From Stappia sp. WLB 29 (GTDB lineage: Bacteria; Pseudomonadota; Alphaproteobacteria; Rhizobiales; Stappiaceae), in the NCBI RefSeq assembly GCF_023507705.1, contig NZ_JALBGD010000003.1, positions 310,001 to 374,000 of the forward strand: a stretch of DNA of 64,000 nt. The letters run 5' to 3'. This document shows positions 1 through 9,892 of this stretch, piece after piece (within the stretch, counting starts at the first letter, position 1; each line of letters starts with the position of its first letter). The position numbers were made by a program, and so were the translations under genes. The notes beneath the pieces are model-generated. The model made no database searches and was not told the origin of the DNA. It saw nothing but the letters and a program-made list of their open reading frames with translations.

Positions 1-729
1 ATCCTGATCGAGAACATGCGCCGCGAGGGCTTCGAGCTGTGCGTCGGCCGTCCGCGCGTGGTGTTCCGCACCGGCGAGAACGGCGAGCGGCTGGAGCCGA
101 TCGAGGAAGTCATCATCGACGTCGACGAGGAGCATTCCGGCGTCGTCGTGCAGAAGCTGTCGGAGCGCAAGGCCGACCTGCTCGAGATGCGCCCGTCGGG
201 CGCCGGCCGCACCCGGCTGGTGTTCCACGCCCCGACCCGCGGCCTGATCGGCTACCAGTCGGAACTGCTGTCGGACACGCGCGGCACGGCGATCTTCAAC
301 CGCCTGTTCCACGACTACGCGCCGTACAAGGGCGAGATCGCCGGCCGTCACACCGGCGTGCTGATCTCCAACGGCGACGGCGAGGCGGTGGCCTATGCGC
401 TGTTCAACCTGGAAGACCGCGGCCCGATGCTGATCGATCCGGGCGTCAAGGTCTATCGCGGCATGCTGATCGGCGAGCACACGCGCGGCAACGACCTCGA
501 GGTCAACGTGCTGAAGGGCAAGCAGCTCTCCAACGTGCGCGCGGCCGGCAAGGACGAGGCGGTGCGGCTGACGACGCCGATCCGCCTGTCGCTGGAAGCG
601 GCGCTCTCCTACATCAACGACGACGAGCTGGTCGAGGTGACGCCGAAGACCATCCGCCTGCGCAAGGCGCTGCTCGATCCGCATGACCGCAAGCGCGCGG
701 AGCGTGCGGCGACCAAGCAGAGCGCCTGA
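1..729 (+). CDS. typA: Ribosome-associated GTPase TypA/BipA, C-terminal part
   Basis: This is the last 242 codons of TypA/BipA, an EF-G-like translational GTPase that binds the ribosome and helps late 50S assembly and stress adaptation. The G domain and start codon lie outside the window, since frame 1 is open from base 1. The fragment holds the domain V region and the TypA-specific C-terminal domain, with the family stretch RGLIGYQSELLSDTRGTA at about fragment residues 80-97 and the late motif around residues 190-215 (TTPIRLSLEAAL...LVEVTPK). It ends at a TGA followed by a strong hairpin terminator. The family assignment is near certain from the C-terminal domain alone. Confidence 0.95.
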   Translation: MLIENMRREGFELCVGRPRVVFRTGENGERLEPIEEVIIDVDEEHSGVVVQKLSERKADLLEMRPSGAGRTRLVFHAPTRGLIGYQSELLSDTRGTAIFNRLFHDYAPYKGEIAGRHTGVLISNGDGEAVAYALFNLEDRGPMLIDPGVKVYRGMLIGEHTRGNDLEVNVLKGKQLSNVRAAGKDEAVRLTTPIRLSLEAALSYINDDELVEVTPKTIRLRKALLDPHDRKRAERAATKQSA

Positions 730-760
730 TACGTCGCAAGGTTAGTGGATGTCTTTCGAG

Positions 761-785
761 CGGGCGGGGGAAACCCCGCCCGTTT
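761..785. terminator. Bidirectional terminator between typA and the MFS gene
   Basis: A perfect 9-bp stem (CGGGCGGGG at 761-769 pairing with 774-782) with a GAAA loop is followed by TTT on the plus strand. It lies 30 bases after the typA stop and just past the stop of the convergent MFS gene, so it can serve both. Confidence 0.7.
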
Positions 786-800
786 GCATTTCGGGAACGG

Positions 801-2228
801 TCAGGCCGGCCGGTCGGCAACCCGCGACAGCAGGGCAAGGCCGGCGGCGAAGAACACCAGGATCACCGCCATGCCGGCCGCCTGGCTGGCGGTGGCGGCG
901 GTGACGAGGCCGACCAGCAGCGGGGCGAGGAAGCTCGTCACCTTGCCCGAGAGCGCGAAGAGACCGAAATAGCGGGTCATCGCGCCGGGCGGCGAGACAT
1001 GCACCAGCAGCGTGCGCGAGGCCGCCTGCAAGGGACCGGCGGCCGCGCCGAGAATGCCGCCGAGTACCAGGAAGACCTGTTCCGGCAGGCTGGAGAAGAG
1101 GCCCGCTCCCGGCCCGGCCGGGCTCGCCTCGACGACGAAGAACACCGTGTCCCGGTCGACCGAAACGAGGCCGAGGCCGCACAGGATCAGGACGAGAAGG
1201 GCGCCGCCGATCACCCGCTTCGGCCCGAGCCGGTCGTCGAGCCGGCCGCCGATCACCGCGCCGAGCGTGCCGGTGACGGTCAGCAGGATGCCGAACGTGC
1301 CGATCTCGATGGAGGACCACCCGAGCACGCCGGCGGCGTAGATGCCGCCGAAGGCGAAGAGCGCGACCAAGCCGTCCTTGTAGACCATGTTGGCGGCGAG
1401 GAAGAGGACCATGCGGCGGTCGGCGCGCGCCTCGCGCAAGGTGGCGGCCAGATCGGCAAGGCCCTGGCGCACGGCGGCGCCCAGCGCGACCTGCCGCCGC
1501 GGCACGTCGGGCACCAGGAGGAACAGCGGCAGCACGAAGACGAGATACCAGAGCGCCGAGAACGGGCCGGAGGCCCGGTCGCCGGCGCGGGTCGCCGGGT
1601 CGAGGCCGAAGATCGGCTCCAGTCCCAGCAGCGTCAATCCGGTCTGCGGGTTCGACGCCATCAGACCGAGGGCGATGACCAGCGAGACGAGGCCGCCGGC
1701 ATAGCCGAGCGCCCAGCCGTTGCCCGACAGCCGGCCGAGCCGGGCGCGGGGCACCAGGTCCGGCATCATCGCATTGGTGAAGACGGTGGCGAATTCGACG
1801 CCCAGCGTCGCGACGGCGAAGCCGACAAGCGCGATGGCGATGGCCCAGGGCTCGCCCGGCACGGCGAACCACAGGGCGGCGGAGCCGACGAGCAGCGGCA
1901 GCGAGAAAGCGGCGATCCACGGCTTGCGTGCGCCGGTGCGGTCGGCGATGGCGCCGAGCACGGGCGCGAGCAGGGCGATGGAGAGCCCGGCCGCTGCGGT
2001 GGCATAGCCCCACAGCGCCTGGCCTTGCGCCGGCGTTGCGGCGAGCGCGGAGGCGAAATAGGGGGCGAAGACGAAGGTGGTGACCAGCGTGAAGAAGGGC
2101 TGGGCCGCCCAGTCGAAGAACAGCCAGCTGGCGACCGCGCCCCGGCGCGGCGGCAACAGGGCGCCCTTGCCGGGGCGCGCGGCGTGCGCATCCCCGGCCA
2201 GTTCGGCGGCGGCAGGCGATGCGCTCAT
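801..2228 (-). CDS. MFS transporter, UMF1/Atg22-like family
   Basis: A 475-residue polytopic membrane protein with about 12 hydrophobic segments. It looks like the UMF1 (Atg22-like) branch of the major facilitator superfamily: an opening segment ASWLFFDWAAQPFFTLV (residues ~33-49), an MFS loop ADRTGARKPW (~96-105) and a late segment TRYFGLFALSGK (~426-437). Substrates of bacterial UMF1 permeases are poorly known, so none is assigned. The ATG start overlaps the TGA of the upstream glutamate dehydrogenase gene by 4 bases (ATGA), which implies translational coupling. The pairing with GDH suggests, without proving, a link to amino acid metabolism. Confidence 0.85.
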   Translation of the reverse strand: MSASPAAAELAGDAHAARPGKGALLPPRRGAVASWLFFDWAAQPFFTLVTTFVFAPYFASALAATPAQGQALWGYATAAAGLSIALLAPVLGAIADRTGARKPWIAAFSLPLLVGSAALWFAVPGEPWAIAIALVGFAVATLGVEFATVFTNAMMPDLVPRARLGRLSGNGWALGYAGGLVSLVIALGLMASNPQTGLTLLGLEPIFGLDPATRAGDRASGPFSALWYLVFVLPLFLLVPDVPRRQVALGAAVRQGLADLAATLREARADRRMVLFLAANMVYKDGLVALFAFGGIYAAGVLGWSSIEIGTFGILLTVTGTLGAVIGGRLDDRLGPKRVIGGALLVLILCGLGLVSVDRDTVFFVVEASPAGPGAGLFSSLPEQVFLVLGGILGAAAGPLQAASRTLLVHVSPPGAMTRYFGLFALSGKVTSFLAPLLVGLVTAATASQAAGMAVILVFFAAGLALLSRVADRPA

Positions 2229-5200
2229 CCGGCGAGCTCGGCGAGCAGGCCCGCGGCGACGGAGAATTTCGACACGGAGAGGTCCCCCTCGATGATCTCG
2301 CCGGCCGCCCGTGCGGTGCGCGCAACGCGCGCCTCGTTGGCGGCGAGCCAGGCGTCGAAGCCGCCGGCGGCCAGCGCCTCGCCGGTAACGTCGCGATGGG
2401 CGCCGGCCAGCGTCGCCCGGGCCCGGTCGAGCGCCAGACCGTCATAGTAGTCGGAGATCTTCAGGCTGCGCGCCTTGGCCTCCATGGCGCCGAGGCGGAA
2501 GTGGCCGGCGACGCGGAAGAACACCTCGGCGACATCGGTGAGCTCGCGCCCGGTCTGCTCGGCGATCAGCACGATGTCCGGCAGCTCGGCCTCGACCGGC
2601 AGGCGGGCGATGCGGGCGGCCAGCGGATCGGGAACTCCAGCATTGCACAGGCGCTGCGTCTCCGCCTCGATCTCGGCCTTGAGCGCCGGCTGCACCACGC
2701 CGGCCAGCACCGGCGCCAGCGTGTCGATGCCGCTGCCGAAGCGGGTGACGATGGACTGCAGCCCGCCCTCGAAGGTGACGTTGCGCAGGAACCAGACGGT
2801 CTGTTCCAGCACCAGGTCCTGCACCGCGCGGTAGAGGCCGAGCTGGATCTGGCCGTCGACCAGGGTGTCGAGCGCGTCGATCTCGCCGTTGAGGGCGGTG
2901 AGGCCGTAGGCGTCGCGCACGGCGGCGAAGGCCTGGGCGATCTGCGCCGGGTCGGCTCCGGTCTGGTCGGCGATGCGGGTGAGAAAGGTCGGCCCGCCGC
3001 GGTTGATCATCGAGTTGGCGAGCATCGTCGAGATGATCTCGCGCCGCAGCCGGTGCCCCTCGATCTCCGCCGCATAGGCGTCCTGCATTTCGGGCGGGAA
3101 GTAGCGGAAGAGCTCGCGGGCGAGATAGCTGTCGTCCGGCACCGAACTGTCGAGCAGCCGGTCGAACAGGGTGATCTTGGCATAGGCGAGCAGCACGCCG
3201 ATCTCGGCGCGGGTGAGCCCGGCCTCGCTGGCGGCGAGTTCGTCGAGGGCCGCCTCGTCGGGCAGCTGCTCGACCGTGCGGTCGAGCAGGCCGGCCTGCT
3301 CGAGCTGGCGCATCATCCGCCGCTGGTAGCCGAAATCCTCCATGCCGCGCGCTTCCGTCAGGCTGATCGCCAGCGTCTGCAGGTAGTTGTTGCGCAGCAC
3401 CAGGTCGGCGACCTCGTCGGTCATCGCCGCCAGCAGCACGTTGCGATCGGCGACGGACAGGCGGTTTGCCCGCACGGCGGCGCCGAGCGCGATCTTGATG
3501 TTGACCTCCATGTCGGAGGAGTTGACGCCGGCGGAGTTGTCGATGGCGTCGGAGTTGCTGCGGCCGCCGCGCCGGTTGAAGGCGATGCGGGCGAGCTGGG
3601 TCATGCCGAGATTGGCGCCCTCGCCGATGACCCTGGCCCCGACCTGGTCGGCGGTGACGCGGATCGCGTCGTTGGCCCGGTCGCCGACATCCGCATCGCT
3701 CTCCTGCGCGGAGCGGATATAGGTGCCGATGCCGCCGAACCACAGCAGGTCGACCTTCATCTTCAGGATGGCGTTCATCACCTCCTGGGGCGTCGCCTTG
3801 GCCTTGGAAAGGCCGAGCATCTCCTGCGCCTGCGGCGACAGCGGGATCGACTTGGCCTGGCGCGAGAAGATGCCGCCGCCTTCCGAGATCAGGGCGGCGT
3901 TGTAGTCGTTCCACGAGGAGCGGCCGAGGTCGAAGACGCGCTTGCGCTCCTCCCAGCTCGCGGCCGCATCCGGATCGGGATCGAGGAAGATGTCGCGATG
4001 GTCGAAGGCGGCGACCAGGCGGATCTGCTTCGACAGCAGCATGCCGTTGCCGAAGACGTCGCCCGACATGTCGCCGACGCCGGCGACGGTGAAGGGCTCG
4101 TTCTGGATGTCGCGGTTCATCTCGCGGAAGTGCCGCTTGACCGCTTCCCAGGCGCCGCGCGCGGTGATCGCCATCTTCTTGTGGTCGTAGCCGGCCGAGC
4201 CGCCGGAGGCGAAGGCATCGCCCAGCCAGAAGTTGCGGCTCTCCGAGATGCCGTTGGCGGTGTCGGAGAAGGTCGCGGTGCCCTTGTCGGCGGCGACGAC
4301 CAGATAGGGGTCGTCCTCGTCGTGGCGTACCACGCGCTCGGGCGCCCAGACCTTGTCGCCCGACAGGTTGTCGGTGACGTCGAGCAGCGAGGAGATGAAG
4401 ATCTTGTAGGCCTTGGTGCCTTCGGCGAAGACCTCGTCGCGGCTGCCGCCCTCGGGGAGCAGCTTGGGCACGAAGCCGCCCTTGGCGCCGACCGGCACGA
4501 TCACCGCGTTCTTCACCTGCTGCGCCTTGACGAGGCCCAGCACCTCGGTGCGGAAGTCCTGCGCCCGGTCGGACCAGCGCAGGCCGCCGCGCGCCACCTT
4601 GCCGAAGCGCAGGTGCACGCCCTCGACCCGCGGGCTGTAGACGAAGATCTCGCGGAAGGGCCGCGGCAGCGGCAGTTCCTCGATGCGCTGCGGATCCAGC
4701 TTGAAGGCGAAGGTCGGCTTCGGCTGGCCATGGGCGTCGAGCTGGAAGAAGTTGGTGCGCAGCATCGCAGCGATGACATTGCCGAAGCGGCGCAGGATGC
4801 GGTCGTCGTCGAGGCTGTCGACCTTGTCGAGCGCGTCGGTGATCTCCTGCTCGACCCGGGCCGCGCCCAACGAGCGATCGGCGCTGTCGAGGTCGGGATC
4901 GAAGCGCAGGTGGAACAGCCCGACCAGCCGGGCGGCGACATCGCTGTAGCGGTTCAGCGTCCGCCACATGTAGTCCTCGGAAAAACGGATGCCGGCCTGG
5001 CGCAGGTAGCGCGACAGGGCGCGCAGCATGGCGATGTCGCGCCAGGCGAGCCCGGCATTGAGCACCAATGCGTTGTAGCCGTCGGACTCCGCCTGGCCGC
5101 GCCAGATCGCCAGGAAGATCGCCTCCAGCCGGCCGCGCAGGTCGTCGGTGAGGTCGATGTCGCCGCCGCCCGCCGGCTCCAGCGACAGCTCGTGCAGATA

Positions 5201-7021
5201 GGCGAGCGGCCGGTCCGCCGGGGTGATGCGGTAGGTGCGCTCGTTGATCACCTTGAAGCCGATGTTCTCCAGGATCGGCACGCGGGCCGACAGCGGGATC
5301 GGCACCAGGTGGTGATAGACCTTGAGCACGACGCGGTTGGGCGCGTCCTGCGGCCGGCGGGAGAAGGCGAGGGCGGTGTCGGACGCCTCGCTCAGCTTCT
5401 CGACGATGCGGATGTCCTCCAGCGCCGTCTCGCCGCCATAGACCTCACGGTAGCCGGCCTGGAAGGCATCCGCATAGCGGGCGGCCTTTTCCAGCGCCTT
5501 GTTGCCGCCATAGGCCGTGCGCAGCGCCTCGCGGAAGCCGTCGGCCCAGGTGCGGACGATGCCGGCGACCGCCTGCTCCAGATCCTCCTGGGACGGATCG
5601 GGCGTCTCGCCGCTGTCGCGGCCGACGATGAAGTGGACGCGGGCGAGCGGGCCTTCGGGATAGGTGACGTACCAGGCCGAGAGGCGGCCGTCATAGACCT
5701 TGGCGAGATAGGCGCCGATCTTCAGGCGCACCTCGGTCGTGTAGCGGTCGCGCGGCACGTAGCACAGGATCGACACGAACCGGTCGAAGCGGTCGCGGCG
5801 GGCGAGCACGCGGATGCGCGGGCGCTCGTCCAGCTGCAGGATGGCGAGGGCGAAATGGTAGAGCAGGTCCGGGTCGATCTGGAACAGCTCGTCGCGCGGA
5901 TAGCTCTCCAGCACGTTGGTCAGCGCGCGGCCCGAATGGCTCTCCGGATCGTAGCCGGCCCGCGCCAGCACGCTGTCGACCTTGCGCCGCAGGAAGGGAA
6001 TGCTGCCGGTGGTGAGGGTATAGGCGGTGGCGGTGAGCAGGCCGACGATGCGCAGCTCGCCGGCGAGCTCGCCGCTGTCGTCGAACAGCTTGACGCCGAC
6101 ATAGTCCATATGGACGCGGCGGTGGACCCGGCTCTTGACGTTGGCTTTGGAGACGATCAGCGGCTCCGGCTTCATCAGGAACTCGCGGATTTCCGGCGTG
6201 ATGACGACGAATTCCGAGCCGCGGCGCAGGACGCGCACGGCCGGATCGGCGAGCAGGCCGAGGCCCGAGCCGCGGCGGTGCGACAGCTCGCCCTCCGCGA
6301 CGCCGCCCTCGAAATAATATTCGCGCATGCCGAGCAGGGTGAAGTTGTCGGCGGCGAGCCATTCCAGGAACTGGATCGCCTCGGCGAGCTCGTCGACCGG
6401 CACCGGCGGCGGGGTGTTCTTGTAGGTGGCGATGGCGGCGGCGAGGCGCTCGCGCATCGGCTTCCAGTCGGTGACGGCGGCGCGCACGTCCTTCATCACC
6501 TGATCGAGGCGCTCGGCCAGCTGCTCGCGCTCGATGCTGGCATCGATCCGCCCGACATGGATGTGGATGACGCTCTCGCGGCGCTCGCCCTCGGTCTTCG
6601 CCTTGGCCGTGCCGCGGCAGGCGAGGAGGCGGCCGTCGGCGTCGCGCTCGACCGCGAGGATCGGGTGCAGCACGAGGCGGGCCTCCAGGCCGTTCGCCTG
6701 CAGCTCACCCATCACCGAATCGACCAGGAACGGCATGTTGTCGTTGAAGATCTCGACGACGGTGATCTCGTCGGCGCGGCTGTCCTCGCCGGCGGAGGCG
6801 GGGTTGTAGATGTGGATGCGGTGGGTGCCGAGCGGATGGGTCGCCATCTCGGCCCAGGCGGTGCGGGCGAGGGCGACGAGGTCCGCCGCCGGATAGCTGA
6901 CGACATCCTCGGCCGCGCCCCGGGCGAACAGGGCGCGCGCGAACTCCCCGATCTCGGGCTCGAGCGCCGCGACCACCGTGTCGATCAGTCGGGCTTTTGC
7001 TTGCTCACGTGCTTCGGGCAT
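2225..7021 (-). CDS. gdhB: NAD-specific glutamate dehydrogenase, ~180-kDa type
   Basis: A 1598-residue protein of the large NAD-GDH family. It oxidatively deaminates L-glutamate to 2-oxoglutarate, yielding NADH and ammonium in the cytoplasm. The N-terminal ~700 residues are the regulatory region typical of this class. The catalytic core carries KGGFVPK (~residue 847), FSDTANGIS (~920) and GVGDMSGDVFGNGM (~982). The ATG at 7021 was chosen because it has a GGGGGA Shine-Dalgarno just upstream and begins MPEAREQAKARLID, as family members do; the frame stays open 82 codons further upstream without protein-like sequence. It is translationally coupled to the downstream MFS gene. The symbol gdhB follows common usage and is less certain than the function. 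Confidence 0.95.
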   Translation of the reverse strand: MPEAREQAKARLIDTVVAALEPEIGEFARALFARGAAEDVVSYPAADLVALARTAWAEMATHPLGTHRIHIYNPASAGEDSRADEITVVEIFNDNMPFLVDSVMGELQANGLEARLVLHPILAVERDADGRLLACRGTAKAKTEGERRESVIHIHVGRIDASIEREQLAERLDQVMKDVRAAVTDWKPMRERLAAAIATYKNTPPPVPVDELAEAIQFLEWLAADNFTLLGMREYYFEGGVAEGELSHRRGSGLGLLADPAVRVLRRGSEFVVITPEIREFLMKPEPLIVSKANVKSRVHRRVHMDYVGVKLFDDSGELAGELRIVGLLTATAYTLTTGSIPFLRRKVDSVLARAGYDPESHSGRALTNVLESYPRDELFQIDPDLLYHFALAILQLDERPRIRVLARRDRFDRFVSILCYVPRDRYTTEVRLKIGAYLAKVYDGRLSAWYVTYPEGPLARVHFIVGRDSGETPDPSQEDLEQAVAGIVRTWADGFREALRTAYGGNKALEKAARYADAFQAGYREVYGGETALEDIRIVEKLSEASDTALAFSRRPQDAPNRVVLKVYHHLVPIPLSARVPILENIGFKVINERTYRITPADRPLAYLHELSLEPAGGGDIDLTDDLRGRLEAIFLAIWRGQAESDGYNALVLNAGLAWRDIAMLRALSRYLRQAGIRFSEDYMWRTLNRYSDVAARLVGLFHLRFDPDLDSADRSLGAARVEQEITDALDKVDSLDDDRILRRFGNVIAAMLRTNFFQLDAHGQPKPTFAFKLDPQRIEELPLPRPFREIFVYSPRVEGVHLRFGKVARGGLRWSDRAQDFRTEVLGLVKAQQVKNAVIVPVGAKGGFVPKLLPEGGSRDEVFAEGTKAYKIFISSLLDVTDNLSGDKVWAPERVVRHDEDDPYLVVAADKGTATFSDTANGISESRNFWLGDAFASGGSAGYDHKKMAITARGAWEAVKRHFREMNRDIQNEPFTVAGVGDMSGDVFGNGMLLSKQIRLVAAFDHRDIFLDPDPDAAASWEERKRVFDLGRSSWNDYNAALISEGGGIFSRQAKSIPLSPQAQEMLGLSKAKATPQEVMNAILKMKVDLLWFGGIGTYIRSAQESDADVGDRANDAIRVTADQVGARVIGEGANLGMTQLARIAFNRRGGRSNSDAIDNSAGVNSSDMEVNIKIALGAAVRANRLSVADRNVLLAAMTDEVADLVLRNNYLQTLAISLTEARGMEDFGYQRRMMRQLEQAGLLDRTVEQLPDEAALDELAASEAGLTRAEIGVLLAYAKITLFDRLLDSSVPDDSYLARELFRYFPPEMQDAYAAEIEGHRLRREIISTMLANSMINRGGPTFLTRIADQTGADPAQIAQAFAAVRDAYGLTALNGEIDALDTLVDGQIQLGLYRAVQDLVLEQTVWFLRNVTFEGGLQSIVTRFGSGIDTLAPVLAGVVQPALKAEIEAETQRLCNAGVPDPLAARIARLPVEAELPDIVLIAEQTGRELTDVAEVFFRVAGHFRLGAMEAKARSLKISDYYDGLALDRARATLAGAHRDVTGEALAAGGFDAWLAANEARVARTARAAGEIIEGDLSVSKFSVAAGLLAELAG

Positions 7022-7265
7022 TGGTCCCCCACCATCCGGGTCATGTTGATCGGTTCTCGTTCGATCGCGCCCGGTTCTCGTGTTTGCACCGGACATGGCT
7101 GGCGCGGGGTGCGTCCCGCGGTCGCCGCCGGTAGCACGGCATGCTAGAGCGAGTAGGAGCGCGAGGGAATCCTTTCCCGAACCGGATTCACCGCTATCGG
7201 TCAAAGGTGTCCGAATTCGGAAGGGCTTACCGAGATCGCCGCAAGATGTAAGGGAGGAGCATGAC

Positions 7266-7853
7266 ATGAACGCAACGGAGCGGCCGATCGCGCTGGCGAT
7301 CGAGGACGAGGGCGAGCTCAGCGAGGCGACGCGCGCTTATTTCGACAAGTGCCGCGAGAAGCTCGGCATGGTGCCGAACGTGCTCGCGGCCTATGCGTTC
7401 AGCGAGGCGAAGCTCTCCGCCTTCACCCAGATGTACAATGACTTGATGCTGGCCGACAGCGGCCTCAGCAAGCTGGAGCGCGAGATGATCGCCGTGGCGG
7501 TGTCGGCGGTGAACCGCTGCTTCTACTGCCTGACGGCGCATGGCGCGGCGGTGCGCCAGCTGTCCGGCGATCCGGAGCTGGGCGAGCTGATGGTGATGAA
7601 CTACCGCGTCGCCGAGCTGTCGCCGCGGCACCGGGCGATGCTCGACTTTTCGGTGAAGCTGACCGAGCGGCCGGCCGAGATCCTGGAGGACGACCGGCAG
7701 GGCTTGCGCGATGCCGGCTTTTCCGACCGGGACATCTGGGACATTGCGGCGGTCGCCTCCTTCTTCAACATGTCGAACCGGATGGCATCGGCAACCGACA
7801 TGCGTCCAAATCCGGACTATCACGCGATGGCGCGCCAGCCGGCGAAGGCGTGA
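7266..7853 (+). CDS. Carboxymuconolactone decarboxylase/AhpD-like peroxidase-related protein
   Basis: A 195-residue, all-alpha protein of the CMD/AhpD superfamily. The signature is Cys85-Phe-Tyr-Cys88 followed by His92 (RCFYCLTAHGAAV), the disulfide/proton-relay motif of AhpD-like peroxidase-related enzymes. That favours thiol redox chemistry over carboxymuconolactone decarboxylation. The start at 7266 has AGGGAGG about 9 bases upstream and begins MNATERPIALAIEDEGE. It is transcribed divergently from gdhB across a 244-bp gap. Its physiological substrate cannot be read from the sequence. Confidence 0.85.
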   Translation: MNATERPIALAIEDEGELSEATRAYFDKCREKLGMVPNVLAAYAFSEAKLSAFTQMYNDLMLADSGLSKLEREMIAVAVSAVNRCFYCLTAHGAAVRQLSGDPELGELMVMNYRVAELSPRHRAMLDFSVKLTERPAEILEDDRQGLRDAGFSDRDIWDIAAVASFFNMSNRMASATDMRPNPDYHAMARQPAKA

Positions 7854-7858
7854 GGCAA

Positions 7859-7881
7859 TCGGCGCGCGCAGATCGCGCCGA
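7859..7881. terminator. Possible terminator hairpin after the CMD-like gene
   Basis: A perfect 8-bp inverted repeat (TCGGCGCG / CGCGCCGA) with a 7-base loop begins six bases after the CMD gene stop. No T-run follows, so factor-independent termination is doubtful. Confidence 0.35.
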
Positions 7882-7995
7882 CATGCGCCCTGCCACATGA
7901 CAAGGGGCACCGCCCTGGTGTAGAACGCAAGCCCGTGCCGGCCGGCGGAGCTTTTCCGCGGGTCGGCAGGGTCTTTCTTTTCAAGGAGACGAGCC

Positions 7996-8946
7996 ATGGT
8001 CGCGAAAGTGTTCATCGACGGCGAAGCCGGCACGACGGGTCTGCAGATCCGCGAGCGCCTTGCCCGTCGCCGCGACCTTGAGCTGCTGTCCATCGCGCCG
8101 GAGCGGCGCAAGGACCTTGGCGCGCGCGCCGAACTGCTCAACGCCTGCGACGTGACGATCCTCTGCCTGCCGGACGATGCGGCGCGCGAGAGCGTCGCCC
8201 TGATCGAGAACGACACCACGCGGGTGATCGACGCCTCGACGGCGCACCGGGTGGCCGAGGGCTGGGACTACGGCTTCGCCGAGATGACGGCCGGGCAGGG
8301 CGCGGCGATCGCCGCCTCGAAGCGCGTCGCCAATCCGGGCTGCTATCCGCAAGGGGTGATCGCCTGCCTGCGGCCGCTGATCGATGCCGGGCTGCTGCCG
8401 GCCGATTATCCGGTGACGGTCAACGCCATCTCCGGCTATTCCGGCGGCGGGCGGCAGATGATCGAGGCCTACGAGGCGGAAGGGGCGGCCAAGCCGGCCT
8501 TCCTGCCTTACGCGCTGAGCCTCAACCACAAGCACCTGCCGGAGATGACGCGCTTTGCCGGGCTTGCCGCAACGCCGATCTTCGTGCCGGCGGTCGGCAA
8601 TTTCGCGCAAGGCATGGTGACGGCGGTGCCGCTGCGCCTTGAAGGCCTCGCCAAGGCGCCGACGGGGGCCGAGATCCACGCCGCGCTGGAGGTGCATTAC
8701 GGCGCGCTGCAGGACTCCTTCGTCGATGTCGCGCCGCTCAGCGGCTCCGACAAGGCGCCGGACCTCGACCCGGAGACCTTCAACGGCACCAACCGGATGC
8801 GCCTGCATGTCTTCGCCAACGACGCGCGGGCGCAGGTGGTGCTGATGGCCGTTTACGACAATCTCGGCAAGGGCGCCTCGGGTGCCGCCGTGCAGAATCT
8901 CAACCTGATGCTCGGTGTCGACGCCGCCACGAGCCTCGCCGCCTGA
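7996..8946 (+). CDS. argC: N-acetyl-gamma-glutamyl-phosphate reductase, type 2
   Basis: ArgC reduces N-acetylglutamyl-5-phosphate to the semialdehyde with NADPH, the third step of arginine synthesis. The 316-residue length and the lack of the longer type 1 N-terminus fit the ArgC type 2 family. Seen are an N-terminal nucleotide-binding segment [17 protein letters not shown] (~6-22) and the catalytic cysteine in NPGCYPQG (Cys116). AAGGAGA lies 7 bases before the ATG. leuD follows 29 bases downstream in the same direction and may be co-transcribed. argH of the same pathway lies elsewhere in the window at 43.7 kb. Confidence 0.95.
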   Translation: MVAKVFIDGEAGTTGLQIRERLARRRDLELLSIAPERRKDLGARAELLNACDVTILCLPDDAARESVALIENDTTRVIDASTAHRVAEGWDYGFAEMTAGQGAAIAASKRVANPGCYPQGVIACLRPLIDAGLLPADYPVTVNAISGYSGGGRQMIEAYEAEGAAKPAFLPYALSLNHKHLPEMTRFAGLAATPIFVPAVGNFAQGMVTAVPLRLEGLAKAPTGAEIHAALEVHYGALQDSFVDVAPLSGSDKAPDLDPETFNGTNRMRLHVFANDARAQVVLMAVYDNLGKGASGAAVQNLNLMLGVDAATSLAA

Positions 8947-8975
8947 TCGCGTCCGTTTTCGCAGGAGAAACGCCC

Positions 8976-9581
8976 ATGGAGAAATTCACCACGCTGACCG
9001 GGGTCGCCGCGCCGCTGCCGATCATCAACATCGACACGGACATGATCATCCCGAAGCAGTTCCTCAAGACGATCAAGCGCACCGGCCTCGGTTCGGCGCT
9101 GTTCCACGAGATGCGGACGCTGGACGACGGCGCCGAGAACCCGGATTTCGTGCTGAACCAGCCGGCCTATCGCAAGGCGCAGATCCTGGTTGCCGGCGAC
9201 AATTTCGGCTGCGGCTCGAGCCGCGAGCACGCGCCGTGGGCGCTGCTCGACTTCGGCATCCGCTGCGTGATCTCGACGAGCTTCGCCGACATTTTCTACA
9301 ATAACTGCTTCAAGAACGGCATTCTGCCGATCGTGGTGAGCCAGGAAGACCTCGACAAGCTGATGGACGACGCCAAGCGCGGTGCCAACGCGACGCTGAC
9401 GGTCGACCTGGAAGCCCAGGAGATCCGCGGCCCGGACGGCGGCTCCATCGGCTTCGACATCGACCCGTTCCGCAAGCACTGCCTGATGAACGGTCTCGAC
9501 GACATCGGCCTGACGATGGAAAAGGCCCAGTCCATCGGCGCCTTCGAGACCAAGGTCGAGGGCGAGCGCCCCTGGATCTGA
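8976..9581 (+). CDS. leuD: 3-isopropylmalate dehydratase small subunit
   Basis: LeuD supplies the swivel domain of isopropylmalate isomerase. With the Fe-S large subunit LeuC (not in this window) it interconverts 2- and 3-isopropylmalate in leucine synthesis. The protein is 201 residues, normal for the family. The substrate-recognition segment [14 protein letters not shown] is at about residues 78-91, and the N-terminal [22 protein letters not shown] is typical. A GCAGGAG ribosome site precedes the ATG. A strong terminator follows 20 bases after the stop. Confidence 0.96.
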   Translation: MEKFTTLTGVAAPLPIINIDTDMIIPKQFLKTIKRTGLGSALFHEMRTLDDGAENPDFVLNQPAYRKAQILVAGDNFGCGSSREHAPWALLDFGIRCVISTSFADIFYNNCFKNGILPIVVSQEDLDKLMDDAKRGANATLTVDLEAQEIRGPDGGSIGFDIDPFRKHCLMNGLDDIGLTMEKAQSIGAFETKVEGERPWI

Positions 9582-9602
9582 GGGCGGAGCGTTTTTCATA
9601 AG

Positions 9603-9634
9603 AAAGGGCCGGCGCGTGCGCCGGCCCTTTTGTT
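9603..9634 (+). terminator. Rho-independent terminator of leuD
   Basis: GGGCCGGCGC pairs perfectly with GCGCCGGCCC around a GT centre, flanked by AAA upstream and TTTTGTT downstream. It sits 22 bases after the leuD stop. Confidence 0.85.
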
Positions 9635-9670
9635 GTGAAGAGCTGGCGCTTGCGTCGGCCCTTTTGTTTT
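9611..9670 (+). repeat. Partial tandem duplication of the leuD terminator
   Basis: The 3' half of the terminator (GGCGCGTGCGCCGGCCCTTTTGTT, from 9611) recurs 34 bases later (from 9645) with two changes. The second copy keeps the CGGCCCTTTTGTTTT tail but has a poorer stem. Confidence 0.6.
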
Positions 9671-9857
9671 GGGGGTCTGTTGGGGGAGCGCTGTCGAGAG
9701 GCCCTCGGCTCGCCGGTCCCGGGTCGCGCTTCGCTTGCCCGGGAGGACGCCGGGAGAGGTGTGCGTCTGGGAGGAAGACGGGAGGGTGCGCGTCGTCGCC
9801 ACCGCTCTGGGAACGAATGGGCCCCGGCGCGCGGCTTCGCCTTGGCCGGGGTGACGG

Positions 9858-9890
9858 CCGAGAGGATGTGAGGTGCTGCTATCCTCTCGG
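9858..9890. repeat. Perfect inverted repeat (hairpin)
   Basis: CCGAGAGGAT (9858-9867) is the exact reverse complement of ATCCTCTCGG (9881-9890), with a 13-base loop. It is the first of four palindromes in this gap. Confidence 0.7.
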
Positions 9891-9892
9891 AG

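Noticed and set aside
742-2445. Long open frames on both strands over the MFS gene
   Set aside because: Only the 801-2228 minus frame gives a 12-helix transporter. The others are Arg/Pro-rich shadows.
2219-7147. A 1642-codon open frame opposite the glutamate dehydrogenase gene
   Set aside because: It is a GC-driven shadow: repetitive Arg/Gly/Leu/Asp-rich composition, no motif and no ribosome site, while the minus-strand frame has clear GDH motifs.
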